Origin: Nakamurella sp. PAMC28650
GTDB lineage: Bacteria > Actinomycetota > Actinomycetes > Mycobacteriales > Nakamurellaceae
Direction of reading: 5' to 3'
Assembly (NCBI RefSeq): GCF_014303395.1
Contig: NZ_CP060298.1
Coordinates: 4,855,001-4,919,000, forward strand
Length of the DNA stretch: 64,000 nt
Of the stretch, positions 45,494 through 58,272 are shown in pieces; positions within the stretch are counted from its first letter, which is position 1, and every line of letters begins with the position of its first letter. The notes beneath the pieces were generated by a model. The model searched no databases and was not told where the DNA came from. It worked only from the letters and a program-made list of their open reading frames with translations. A program made the translations under genes and the position numbers.

Positions 45494-46057
45494 GTGACGA
45501 CGTTCAAGCTGCCGAATCATCTGCTGACCCTCGAGGAGTGGGACGACCTTCCGGAAGAGGGCTATCGGTGGGCGGAACTGGCGGAGGGCGTGCTGCAGGT
45601 GAGCCCGAGCCCCGCCATGAAACATCAACTCGCATCGTCGGAGTTGTTGCTGGCGCTGGGCCCGACAGCGCGGGTTGCCGGATTCAGGGTCGTCACCGAC
45701 ATGGACGTACTCGTCGATCCGGTCTTCCCGGCGACCGTGCGTCGGCCGGACCTGTCGATCGTCGACCTGTCCAGCGCCGATCCGGAACGCCTCGTGGCCC
45801 GGAACGTGGTGCTCGCCGTCGAGATCGTCTCACCGGGATCCGGTCACCGGGATCGGGTCACCAAGCCTTCGGTGTACGCCAAGGCCGGCATCTTGAGCTA
45901 TTGGATCCTCGACATCGCCGGTTCCGCTGCCGTTCTCGACGTCTTCGAGCTGGAGGGGCAGGCCTACCGGCGGGTCCAGCACGCCGACGGCGGCACGGTG
46001 GTGATCACCGCGCCGTTCACCGTCGCCATCGATGTGGACGCTCTGCTCACTCGGTGA
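45494..46057 (+). CDS. Uma2 family (DUF820) PD-(D/E)XK nuclease-like protein
   Basis: A 187-residue protein from GTG 45494 behind GGAGAGG. The Uma2 pattern is clear: LTLEEWDDLPEEGYRWAELAEG near the N-terminus, RRPDLSIVDLSS with the acidic residue, VLAVEIVSPGSGHRDRVTKP (Glu and a Lys-rich tail) and YAKAGILSYWILD. The fold is a PD-(D/E)XK nuclease, common in bacteria with no firm role. It is a single gene here, between the ABC exporter and an acyl-CoA dehydrogenase. Confidence 0.88.
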   Translation: MTTFKLPNHLLTLEEWDDLPEEGYRWAELAEGVLQVSPSPAMKHQLASSELLLALGPTARVAGFRVVTDMDVLVDPVFPATVRRPDLSIVDLSSADPERLVARNVVLAVEIVSPGSGHRDRVTKPSVYAKAGILSYWILDIAGSAAVLDVFELEGQAYRRVQHADGGTVVITAPFTVAIDVDALLTR

Positions 46058-46099
46058 GATTCTCGGCCGGACGTCCGACCCGCGAGTAGCTTGACGGGT

Positions 46100-47308
46100 A
46101 TGACCTCGCGCCACGATGCGTACCAACCGCCGGCCCTCCAGGATCTCCTCGGCATCGACGCCACCCTGTCCGACACCGAGCGGGACATCAGGGCGGCCAC
46201 CAAGGAACTCGTGGACGACCTGGTCAGACCACACATCGCCGGCTGGTACGCCGACGGCAGCATTCCGGCCCGCAAGCTCGCGCTCCAGTTCGGCGAAGCA
46301 GGTCTGCTGGGCATGCACCTGGACGGATACGGGTGCGCCGGCGCGTCCGCCGTCGAATACGGCCTGGCCTGCCTGGAACTGGAGGCCGGCGACTCCGGCA
46401 TCCGCTCGCTGGTCTCCGTCCAGGGTTCGCTGGCCATGTACCCGATCTGGGAATACGGGTCGGAGGCCCAGAAGGATCGCTGGCTGCCGGGGATGGCTGC
46501 GGGCGAGCTGATCGGCTGCTTCGGGCTCACCGAGCCCGACTCGGGATCCGACCCGGGTTCGATGATCACCCGCGCGACCCCCACCGCCGACGGTTACCTG
46601 CTCAACGGCGTCAAGATGTGGATCACCAACGGCACACTCGCGGATGTCGCGGTGATCTGGGCGAAGGTCGCCGATCCGGAGTCGGGCAAGGACGTCGTGC
46701 GCGGCTTCGTGGTGCCGACCGACAGCCCGGGCTTCAGCGCCCACGAGGTCCCGGCCAAGCTCTCGCTCCGCGCGTCGGTCACGGCCGAGCTCGTGTTCCG
46801 GGACATCGCACTGCCCGCGGACGCTGTTCTGCCCGGCGTCAGAGGCCTCCGCGGTCCCCTTTCCTGCCTGACCCAGGCGCGCGCCGGAATCCTCTTCGGC
46901 GCCCTCGGTGCCGCCCGCGACGCGCTGGCCACCGCGATCGACTACTCCCTCTCCCGCAGCCAGTTCGGCAAACCGCTCGCCGGGTTCCAGCTGACGCAGG
47001 CCAAGCTCGCCGACATGACCACCGCCTGGACCGCCGCGTACCTGATGGCGTTGCACATCGGCCGTGGAGTGGACGCCGGGACGACCACCCCGGCCGCCGT
47101 CTCGATGGGGAAGCTCAACTCCACCCGGACCGCCCTGGAGATCGCCAGGACCTGCCGGACCATCCTGGGGGCCAACGGCATCACCGGCGACTACCCGGTG
47201 ATGCGGCACGCGGCCAACCTGGAGACGGTGCTGACCTACGAGGGGACCGCCGAGATCCACCAGCTGGTGCTGGGCAAGGCGCTCACCGGCCTCGACGCAT
47301 TCGCCTGA
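46100..47308 (+). CDS. Acyl-CoA dehydrogenase, glutaryl-CoA dehydrogenase-like
   Basis: A 402-residue protein from ATG 46100. The FAD-binding segment is CFGLTEPDSGSDPGSM and the C-terminal signature is GANGITGDYPVMRHAANLET with VLTYEGTAEIHQLV. In glutaryl-CoA dehydrogenases the general-base Glu lies in this TYEGT motif. The family oxidises, and in glutaryl-CoA enzymes also decarboxylates, dicarboxyl-CoA substrates to crotonyl-CoA, passing electrons to ETF. The EtfAB pair is about 10 kb upstream. The exact substrate is a family-level inference. Confidence 0.85.
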   Translation: MTSRHDAYQPPALQDLLGIDATLSDTERDIRAATKELVDDLVRPHIAGWYADGSIPARKLALQFGEAGLLGMHLDGYGCAGASAVEYGLACLELEAGDSGIRSLVSVQGSLAMYPIWEYGSEAQKDRWLPGMAAGELIGCFGLTEPDSGSDPGSMITRATPTADGYLLNGVKMWITNGTLADVAVIWAKVADPESGKDVVRGFVVPTDSPGFSAHEVPAKLSLRASVTAELVFRDIALPADAVLPGVRGLRGPLSCLTQARAGILFGALGAARDALATAIDYSLSRSQFGKPLAGFQLTQAKLADMTTAWTAAYLMALHIGRGVDAGTTTPAAVSMGKLNSTRTALEIARTCRTILGANGITGDYPVMRHAANLETVLTYEGTAEIHQLVLGKALTGLDAFA

Positions 47309-47486
47309 GGCCCAGATCACCGGGCCGTGGCGGTCAGGTTGCGTCCGCGGCCCGGGTTCTGCTGTGAGCCTTTCCATCGCACTCGTGTGAGGGATGTCCC
47401 GCGGTTGATACCCACGGTCCGGCCCGTGCGGACTAGCCTTGGGTGGCCTACCCCACGTCCATTTCTCGAGAAGGCGGATTGCGACA

Positions 47487-51350
<3,864 letters not shown>

Positions 51351-51389
51351 CCCGGACCTCCGCGCATACGGTTGTGCCCGGCGCTCTTC

Positions 51390-51433
51390 GAAATGCCCGG
51401 ATCTGCCTCAAAACAGGCAGCTCCGGGCATTTC
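51390..51433 (+). terminator. Hairpin after kgd
   Basis: GAAATGCCCGGA-T-CTGCCT (51390-51408) pairs with AGGCAG-C-TCCGGGCATTTC (51415-51433) around a six-base loop CAAAAC, with one mismatch. A weaker outer stem TGCC..GCGC/GCGC..GGCA extends it. It is 40 bases past the kgd stop, and TATCT follows. This looks like a rho-independent-type terminator. Confidence 0.8.
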
Positions 51434-51534
51434 TATCTGCGCTCGGCACCGTGACTTGTCCCCAACCTTCCAACCATCCACATTCGTCCACCATCGCTGG
51501 CCCGGCGGCGTCCGCCGCGCCAGGCTGTTGCGTC

Positions 51535-52584
51535 ATGGAGACCTCCGCACTGCAGGAAGATCTACGGCTGATCGGATCGACCGGCCATGGGCTGGTGATC
51601 GCCTCGACCGCTCGTGACTTCGGAATCTCCGACAAGGTGCTCCGTCGTCTGGAGCGCAATGGATTGCTGATGCAGTTGGGCAGTGGAATCTACGCGCCGG
51701 TCAAGTCGTACGACGCCGCAACCACCTGGGGCCGATTCGACCTGCGCAGCCGTGCCTGGGCCCTGAGCGCCAGGAACGACGGCCACGCCGCGGACTTCTC
51801 GGCGGCCGCCGTTCTCGGTCTCCCGATGTGGGGAGACCCGCCGGTCCTACCGCGTCTGCTGCGACCCGGTTCGGCACATCGCGGACATTCTCGGACGCCC
51901 AACGGCCGGATCAGGTACGGCTGGCTCCCGGCCCCTCACCAGTGGAGGTGGTCCGGCGTGCCGGTGACCAGTGCGTCCTACGCCTGCATCGACGTCATCC
52001 GGATGAGCAGCCGACTGCAGGGTCTCACCATCGCCGACTATGCCCTGGCCATTGGCATCTCGCGAGACCAACTGTGGCAGATCGCCGAGAAGCTCCAGCA
52101 TTACAAGGGAATGGAGTCGGTCCATTGGGTACTCGCTCGTGCGGACGGCCGATCGGAAAGCCCCCTGGAATCCGCCGGTCGACTGGCGTGCCACGTCTTC
52201 GACCTCCCCGAGGTCATTTCGAACCCCTGGATCCACGGTGGACCATCACCGAGACGCGTTGACCTGTTGCTGCCCGAGCACGGAATCATCCTGGAAGGTG
52301 ACGGCGGGCTCAAGTACAACGATCGTCCTGACGCAGCAAAGGTCGTGGCACAGCAGGTGGAACGCGAACGGGAACTGCGCGATCTCGACTTCGAGGTTCT
52401 GCGCTTCGATGCAGCACTGGTTCTGGGTCGCCCCGCTGTCCTGGCCGCTCGAATCCGCCGAACCATTGCCCGCAGAAGCGGACGGGCGGTCCCCACCTGC
52501 TGGAGCCTGGAGGCCCCGCCCGGATTCTCAGGCGCGGGCCTCGGAGGGGGTTGGCCGGTTCCCGGCTTCGCCCACAAGATCTGA
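51535..52584 (+). CDS. AbiEi-type/DUF559 fused protein (winged helix plus endonuclease-like domain)
   Basis: A 349-residue protein from ATG 51535. The N-terminal ~90 residues match the AbiEi antitoxin-type winged helix domain common in actinobacteria (LRRLERNGLLMQLGSGIYAP). Residues about 215-330 look like a Vsr/DUF559 PD-(D/E)XK domain: ESPLESAGRLACH, then RRVDLLLPEHGIILEGDGGLKY (catalytic Asp, Glu) and REL-RDLDFEVLRF. No toxin partner is next to it, so a working toxin-antitoxin system is unlikely at this locus. Such proteins are often singletons. Role unknown; DNA-related activity is inference. Confidence 0.75.
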   Translation: METSALQEDLRLIGSTGHGLVIASTARDFGISDKVLRRLERNGLLMQLGSGIYAPVKSYDAATTWGRFDLRSRAWALSARNDGHAADFSAAAVLGLPMWGDPPVLPRLLRPGSAHRGHSRTPNGRIRYGWLPAPHQWRWSGVPVTSASYACIDVIRMSSRLQGLTIADYALAIGISRDQLWQIAEKLQHYKGMESVHWVLARADGRSESPLESAGRLACHVFDLPEVISNPWIHGGPSPRRVDLLLPEHGIILEGDGGLKYNDRPDAAKVVAQQVERERELRDLDFEVLRFDAALVLGRPAVLAARIRRTIARRSGRAVPTCWSLEAPPGFSGAGLGGGWPVPGFAHKI

Positions 52585-52634
52585 GCAGCGTCCATCCGAC
52601 TGTCCTGTGGGCCGGTGCCCAACCAGGCCCCACC

Positions 52635-52715
52635 GCGCATACGGTCCTGCCCAATGAGGTCGCGCCGACAGCCAGAATGGGCAGAATCAGACGCGCCGGG
52701 AAAGACCGTATGCGC
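52635..52715. terminator. Nested inverted repeat with GCGCATACGGTC ends
   Basis: Outer arms GCGCATACGGTC (52635-52646) and GACCGTATGCGC (52704-52715) are exact complements. Directly inside, CTGCCCA (52647-52653) pairs with TGGGCAG (52678-52684). It lies between the convergent AbiEi-type and hutI genes, so a bidirectional terminator is plausible. CGCGCATACGG also occurs at 51361, after kgd, and GCGCATACG near 33438. Confidence 0.55.
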
Positions 52716-52719
52716 ACCA

Positions 52720-52827
52720 GGGGGCCGGCCGGGGGTCAGGGGGCCGGCGGCGGGTCAGCGGGGGTCAGGGGGACGGGCGGGGGTCAGGGGGGCGGGTCAG
52801 CGGGGGCGGGTCAGAGGGGGCGGGGGG
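52720..52827 (+). repeat. G-rich low-complexity tract after the AbiEi-type gene
   Basis: Repeats of GGGGGTCA with GGGCGGG and GCCGG fill 108 bases up to the hutI stop. Many runs of three to six G on the plus strand could form G-quadruplex structures. No gene is present. Confidence 0.8.
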
Positions 52828-54018
52828 TCAGGCGGAGCGTAGGCCGGCGCGCCAGACGGCGTGCGTCATGGGCAGGCCGGGGCGGTAGGCGAGGTAGTGA
52901 TGGCTGGGGGCGTCGAGCACATGCAGGTCGGCGCGCATACCGGGTGCGATGACGCCGACATCGTTCCGCGCCAGCGCTCTTGCCCCGCCGAGGGTGGCTG
53001 CGGCCACCGCCTCGTCGGCGGTCAGCCCGCACTGCAGCACCGCCAGCGCGACGGCGAGCGCCATCGACGGGGTGTAGCAGGATCCGGGATTGCAGTTGGA
53101 CGCGATCGCCACGGTGGCACCGGCGTCGGCCAGCTTCCGGCCGGGGGCCGGGGGCTGCCGGGTGGACAGGTCGCACACCGGCAGCAGGGTGGCGACGGTG
53201 GACGAGCCGGCCAGCAGATCGATGTCCCGCGACGACAGATAGGTGCAGTGATCGACCGACACGGCGCCGCAGTCCACGGCCATCCGCACCCCGGAACCCT
53301 CGCCGAGCTGATTGCCGTGCACCTTGAGCCCCAGGCCCTTGCGAATCCCGGCCGCGAGCACCCGGCGGGAACGCGCCTCGTCGAAAGCCCCTTTCTCGCA
53401 GAAGACGTCGATGAACTGGACCTGCGGGGCGATCGCCTCCAGCATCGGTCCGCAGACCAGATCGAGGTAGGCATCCGGGTCGGAGGCGAACTCCGGAGCG
53501 TTGACGTGCGCGCCGAGGAAGGTGACGGCGTCCACGCCCCCGGCCGCCGCGACCACCGCCGACCGGACCTCGTCGACGGTGGTCAGGCCGTAGCCGGTCT
53601 TGGTCTCGATGCACGTGGTGCCGCCGGCCACCATCTCCGCCACCCGCCGCGCCAGCAACCCGGACAACTCGGCGTTGGAGGCCTCCCGCGTGGCGGCCAC
53701 CGTGGTGATGATCCCGCCCGCCTCGTAGGGCTCGCCGGCCATCCGGGCCGAGAACTCGGCCGACCGGTCACCCGCGAAGACCAGGTGACTGTGCGAATCG
53801 ACCCATCCGGGGAGCACCGCACGTCCACCGGCGTCGAAGGACGAATCGGCGTCCGGCGCAGCCGACCGCGGCCCGACCCAGACGATCCGGTCACCCTGGA
53901 TGACGACCGCCGCATCCTCGATGATGCCCAACAGACCGGTCCCCACCGCCGGATCATTGGTGACCAGGTTCGAGATCCGGCTCACCACCGTCGATCTGTC
54001 CATCGAGACATCGCTCAC
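52828..54018 (-). CDS. hutI: Imidazolonepropionase HutI
   Basis: A 396-residue amidohydrolase from GTG 54018, whose GTGA overlaps the hutF stop. The metal motif is DSHSHLVFAGDR (HXH). GGTTCIETKTGYGL, VHGNQLGEGSGVR and VDHCTYLS carry the other ligand and catalytic regions. It opens 4-imidazolone-5-propionate to N-formimino-L-glutamate, the third hut step. An ATG at 54003 is a possible later start. It is the last gene of the hut operon. Confidence 0.95.
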   Translation of the reverse strand: MSDVSMDRSTVVSRISNLVTNDPAVGTGLLGIIEDAAVVIQGDRIVWVGPRSAAPDADSSFDAGGRAVLPGWVDSHSHLVFAGDRSAEFSARMAGEPYEAGGIITTVAATREASNAELSGLLARRVAEMVAGGTTCIETKTGYGLTTVDEVRSAVVAAAGGVDAVTFLGAHVNAPEFASDPDAYLDLVCGPMLEAIAPQVQFIDVFCEKGAFDEARSRRVLAAGIRKGLGLKVHGNQLGEGSGVRMAVDCGAVSVDHCTYLSSRDIDLLAGSSTVATLLPVCDLSTRQPPAPGRKLADAGATVAIASNCNPGSCYTPSMALAVALAVLQCGLTADEAVAAATLGGARALARNDVGVIAPGMRADLHVLDAPSHHYLAYRPGLPMTHAVWRAGLRSA

Positions 54019-55355
54019 CCGGTCCACGCCTTCCTGATCGCCCTGCCCAGTAGATCGCCCGGATCACCGAGCCGGACGTGCACGCCATCACGGGCCTGCA
54101 CCACCCCACCGACGACCACCACCGACACGTCGGCCGCGGAGGCCGTCATCATCAGCTGCAGTCCGAGGGACCCTGCGGTGCGGGCACTCCCGGTCCGCAC
54201 CGCCACCAGATCGGCGGGCGCACCGACCGCGATCCGGCCCGAGGTGGAACCGATCGAGGAATGACCGGCCGCGGTCGCCGCCTCCAGCAGTACTTCGGGT
54301 GAGAACGTACCCCGGGTGCCGGTGGCCAGACGCTCTCCGTACTCGAGGCCGCGCGCCTGGGCGAACGGATCGGTGATCACGTGCTGGTCCCCACCCAGGG
54401 TGAGACCCGCACCGGCTACCCGGAGTTCGGCCGCGCGAGGCAGCCCGTCGGCAAGATCGGCCTCCGTCGTCGGGCAGATGACGACCGAGCTCCGGGCCGC
54501 CCCGAGCAGAGTGATGTCGCCGTCGGTCAGGTGGGTGGCGTGCACGGCGGCGGTCCGGTCCGACAGCGCGCCGGCGTCGTCCAGCAACTGCGTCGGCGTC
54601 CGTCCGGTGGCCGCCAGTGCAGCCTCGTTCTCGGCCGTCTGCTCCGACAGATGAACGTGCAGAGGCATTCCGGCGGCCTGCGCGAAGCGGGCCACCTCCG
54701 GGAGGTCGACGACGGGCACCGCCCGCACCGAGTGGATGGCCGCGCCCGCCCGGATGACGGCGAACTCGCCGACCGGAAGCGCGGCCGGCAGCCGACCGAC
54801 CCGCGACGCCCACCCCGCCACCGACCCATCGGTGAACCGCTGCTGCGACTCGTTCAGCGGAAGGCCGAAACCACCGGTCAGATAGGCGACATCCAGCAGC
54901 GTCAACCCGATCCCGACCTCGCGGGCGGCCTGTCCGGCCGCCACGCCCATCGCGTTCGGATCGGCGTACGGCACACCGCCGGGCGCATGGTGCAGGTAGT
55001 GGAACTCCCCCACCGCGGTGAATCCGGCGCAGACCATCTCGGCATACGAGGCAACGGCCAAGGCGTGGAAGGTATCCGGGGTCAGACGGTCCGCGAGCGA
55101 GTACATCGTCTCCCGCCAGGTCCAGAAGCTGCCCACCCCGAGGGAATCGCCGTGCGTCCGGCCGCGAAGAGCCCGATGGAAGACGTGCGAGTGGGCGTCG
55201 GCGAAACCGGGTAGCACCAGGCCGGGCAACAGCTCGTCGGCCGGACCCGCGGCGGCGGGCGAGATGGACCGGATCAACCCGTCGGCGCACCTGATGTCGA
55301 CCGGACCGGACAGCGCACCGTCGACGAACGCGGACTCGCAGCGGTACGTCGTCAA
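54015..55355 (-). CDS. hutF: Formimidoylglutamate deiminase HutF
   Basis: A 446-residue protein from TTG 55355, which overlaps the upstream M20 gene stop (TTGA). Amidohydrolase motifs are DAHSHVFHRAL (HXH), GVGEFHYLHHAP, VHLSEQTAENEA and LGGDQHVITDP. It deaminates N-formimino-glutamate to N-formyl-glutamate and ammonia. This marks the two-step HutF route rather than HutG formiminoglutamase, so a formylglutamate deformylase is required next. The rare TTG start is supported by the perfect overlap. Confidence 0.93.
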   Translation of the reverse strand: MTTYRCESAFVDGALSGPVDIRCADGLIRSISPAAAGPADELLPGLVLPGFADAHSHVFHRALRGRTHGDSLGVGSFWTWRETMYSLADRLTPDTFHALAVASYAEMVCAGFTAVGEFHYLHHAPGGVPYADPNAMGVAAGQAAREVGIGLTLLDVAYLTGGFGLPLNESQQRFTDGSVAGWASRVGRLPAALPVGEFAVIRAGAAIHSVRAVPVVDLPEVARFAQAAGMPLHVHLSEQTAENEAALAATGRTPTQLLDDAGALSDRTAAVHATHLTDGDITLLGAARSSVVICPTTEADLADGLPRAAELRVAGAGLTLGGDQHVITDPFAQARGLEYGERLATGTRGTFSPEVLLEAATAAGHSSIGSTSGRIAVGAPADLVAVRTGSARTAGSLGLQLMMTASAADVSVVVVGGVVQARDGVHVRLGDPGDLLGRAIRKAWTG

Positions 55356-56584
55356 CGGGCCAGCCCGGTCAGGGCATCGGCGAGAGCCTCGATCCCCCGC
55401 AGGCAGTCGGACGTCTCCGCGTGCTCACCGGGGGCGTGCGAGACCCCGGTGGGATTGCGCACGAAGAGCATGCTGCTGGGCGCGTGGTCGGCCAGGACCC
55501 CGGCGTCGTGCCCGGCCCCGGTCGGAATGACGGGCGCATCCAGCGAGGCGGCCATCTCCATGGTCAGCGCCGGATCGAACATCACCGCATCGGACAGGGA
55601 CTCCCGATGGACGACCAGCGAACAGCCCTCCATCTCGGCCTCCTCCCGCACTGCGGCGACGATCTCGTCGACCAGGGCCGCAGTCTGCGCGGCTCCTTCG
55701 AACCGGACATCCATCCAGACGTCGACGGAGGACGCGATCACGTTGGTACCGCCGGGGATCGGCTGCAGTCTGCCGATGGTCGCGACGGCGCCGTCGTGCC
55801 GTCCGAGGGCCCGGCGGGCGGCGAGAACCGCCGCCGCGGCCGGGATCATCGGGTCGTGGCGGTCGACGGGACGAGTGGTGCCCGCATGGTTGCCCTCACC
55901 GGTCAGCGTCATCCGCCATCGCCCGTGCGCCACGATCTGCGAACCGATCCCGATCGCGGCGTTCGGATCGGCGGCGTGCAGCAGCCGGCCCTGCTCGACG
56001 TGCAGTTCGATGAATGCCCCGATCATCGCCAGACGTTCCGGATCCGGTCCGATGGCGGCGGCATCGAAACCCACCCGGCGGGCGGCGTCGGCGTAGGAGA
56101 TGCCGTCCGGGTCGTGCAGGCGGCGCACGTGCTCGGGCTCGACCACCCCGGTCATCAACCGGGACCCCAGGCAGGGCAACCCGAATCGGCCACCCTCCTC
56201 CTCGGCGAAGCAGACCAGCGCGACCGGTTTCCCCGGCTGCACACCGCGCACCCGCATCTCGTCGATGGCCAGCAGCGCCGACACGATGCCCAGCGGACCG
56301 TCGAACGCGCCGCCACCCGGGACCGAGTCGAAGTGCGACCCGGTGACCACCGCCCCCGGGCCGGGACGACCCCACCAGGCCCAGATGTTGCCGTTGCGGT
56401 CGACCTCGCTCTCCAGCCCCCGCCGCTGGGCCTGGGCGGTGAACCACTCCCGCATCTGCATGTCGGCGTCGTCGAACACGTGGCGCGAGTAGCCACCTCG
56501 GCGATGGTCCCGGCCGAGCCCGGCCAGATCCGACCAGGCGGAGTTGAACCGCGCCGCCGCCGCCGACGACGGGACCGACTTCAC
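55352..56584 (-). CDS. M20-family N-carbamoyl/allantoate amidohydrolase-like enzyme
   Basis: A 410-residue protein from GTG 56584, overlapping the hutU stop (GTGA). The metal-binding motifs are [17 protein letters not shown] and [11 protein letters not shown], with [10 protein letters not shown] and a GEGNHAGTT dimerisation segment, as in hydantoinase/carbamoylase M20 enzymes (AllC, HyuC). It is embedded between hutU and hutF, which places it in histidine catabolism. Known family members hydrolyse N-carbamoyl or ureido bonds. Because no hutG is present, it may be the N-formylglutamate deformylase; that is inference. Confidence 0.88.
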   Translation of the reverse strand: MKSVPSSAAAARFNSAWSDLAGLGRDHRRGGYSRHVFDDADMQMREWFTAQAQRRGLESEVDRNGNIWAWWGRPGPGAVVTGSHFDSVPGGGAFDGPLGIVSALLAIDEMRVRGVQPGKPVALVCFAEEEGGRFGLPCLGSRLMTGVVEPEHVRRLHDPDGISYADAARRVGFDAAAIGPDPERLAMIGAFIELHVEQGRLLHAADPNAAIGIGSQIVAHGRWRMTLTGEGNHAGTTRPVDRHDPMIPAAAAVLAARRALGRHDGAVATIGRLQPIPGGTNVIASSVDVWMDVRFEGAAQTAALVDEIVAAVREEAEMEGCSLVVHRESLSDAVMFDPALTMEMAASLDAPVIPTGAGHDAGVLADHAPSSMLFVRNPTGVSHAPGEHAETSDCLRGIEALADALTGLAR

Positions 56585-58272
56585 TGCGCTGCCATCGTGT
56601 TCGACCCGATGCCAGGCTGCATCGGGATGACGAGACCGGTCCGCCCGGCGGCCGCATCGGCCTCGGCGTACCCGGCGTCGACGTGCCGGAGCACCCCCAT
56701 CGCCGGGTCGTTGGTCAACACCCGCTCGAGTTTCTGGCCGGCCAGCGCGGTCCCGTCGGCGACACACACCTGACCGGCGTGGATGGACCGGCCGATGCCG
56801 ACCCCACCGCCGTGGTGGATGGACACCCAGGACGCGCCGGAGGCCGTGTTGACCAGGGCGTTGAGCAGTGGCCAGTCGGCGATCGCGTCGGAACCGTCGG
56901 CCATCGCCTCGGTCTCGCGGTACGGGGAGGCCACCGAGCCCGCATCCAGATGGTCCCGGCCGATGGCCAGCGGCGCGCTGATCGCGCCGGAGGTGACCAT
57001 CTCGTTGAAGCGCACCCCGGCCAGATGACGTTCGCCCGCCCCGAGCCAGCAGATTCGCGCCGGCAGTCCCTGGAAGGCGATCTTCTCGGGGGCCAGCTTC
57101 ATCCAGCGCTGCAGTTTCTCGTTATCCGGGAACATCTCCCGCACCGCGACATCGGTGGCGTGGATGTCGGCCGGGTCACCGGACAGCGCCGCCCAGCGGA
57201 ACGGGCCCTTGCCCTGCGCGAACAGCGGCCGGATGTACGCGGGGACGAACCCGGGGAAGTCGAACGACCGCTCGTACCCGGCCAGCTTCGCCTCGCCGCG
57301 GATGGAGTTGCCGTAGTCGAACACCTCGGCGCCCGCGTCCATGAAACCGACCATCGCCTCCACGTGGGCGGCCATGCTGTCGCGGGCCCGGTCGGTGAAC
57401 TCGTCGGGCTTTCGTTCGGCGTAGTCGTGCCAGTCCTCCAGCGAGACGCCGACCGGCAGGTACCAGAGCGGATCGTGGGCCGACGTCTGGTCCGTGACGA
57501 TGTCGATGTCGACGCCGCGACGCAGCAACTCCGGCAGGACCTCGGCGGCGTTCCCGATCACCCCGACCGAGAGGGCGGTGCGAGCCTTCTTCGCGGCGAG
57601 CGCGAGTGCGATGCCCTCGTCGAGGGAGGATGCCACCACGTCCAGGTACCGGGTCTCGACCCGGCGTCTGGCCCGCGCGGGGTCGACCTCGATGCAGAGC
57701 GCGACGCCACCGTTGAGTGTGACGGCCAGCGGCTGGGCGCCCCCCATCCCACCGAGACCTGCTGTCACCGTGAGCGTGCCGGCCAGGGTTCCCCCGAACC
57801 TCTTGTCCGCCACCGCGGCAAATGTCTCGTAGGTGCCCTGGACGATGCCCTGGGAGCCGATGTAGATCCAGGAACCGGCCGTCATCTGGCCGTACATGGT
57901 GAGCCCCATGGCTTCCAGCCGTCGGAACTCCGGCCAGGTGGCCCAGTCCCCGACGAGGTTGGAGTTGGCGATCAGCACCCGCGGGGCCCATTCGTGGGTG
58001 CGCAGGATGCCGACCGGTCTGCCCGACTGGACCAGCAGGGTCTCGTCGGCCTCCAGGTCGATCAACGAGCGGCAGATGGCGTCGAAGGACGCCCAGTCGC
58101 GCGCGGCCCGGCCGGTGCCGCCGTAGACGACCAGATTGTCCGGGTCCTCGGCGACCTCGGGGTCGAGGTTGTTCTGCAGCATCCGCAGCGGGGCCTCGGT
58201 GGCCCAGGACTTCGCGGTCAGCGTGGTACCGCGGTTCGCGCGGACGGGGCGGGCACCGGGAAGGGTGGACAT
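56581..58272 (-). CDS. hutU: Urocanate hydratase HutU
   Basis: A 563-residue protein from ATG 58272. It spans the full length of HutU, with [52 protein letters not shown] (dinucleotide-binding region), and [13 protein letters not shown] near the C-terminus. It uses tightly bound NAD+ to hydrate urocanate to imidazolonepropionate. Its ATG overlaps the hutH stop by one base (TGATG), and its stop overlaps the M20 gene's start. Confidence 0.96.
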   Translation of the reverse strand: MSTLPGARPVRANRGTTLTAKSWATEAPLRMLQNNLDPEVAEDPDNLVVYGGTGRAARDWASFDAICRSLIDLEADETLLVQSGRPVGILRTHEWAPRVLIANSNLVGDWATWPEFRRLEAMGLTMYGQMTAGSWIYIGSQGIVQGTYETFAAVADKRFGGTLAGTLTVTAGLGGMGGAQPLAVTLNGGVALCIEVDPARARRRVETRYLDVVASSLDEGIALALAAKKARTALSVGVIGNAAEVLPELLRRGVDIDIVTDQTSAHDPLWYLPVGVSLEDWHDYAERKPDEFTDRARDSMAAHVEAMVGFMDAGAEVFDYGNSIRGEAKLAGYERSFDFPGFVPAYIRPLFAQGKGPFRWAALSGDPADIHATDVAVREMFPDNEKLQRWMKLAPEKIAFQGLPARICWLGAGERHLAGVRFNEMVTSGAISAPLAIGRDHLDAGSVASPYRETEAMADGSDAIADWPLLNALVNTASGASWVSIHHGGGVGIGRSIHAGQVCVADGTALAGQKLERVLTNDPAMGVLRHVDAGYAEADAAAGRTGLVIPMQPGIGSNTMAAQ

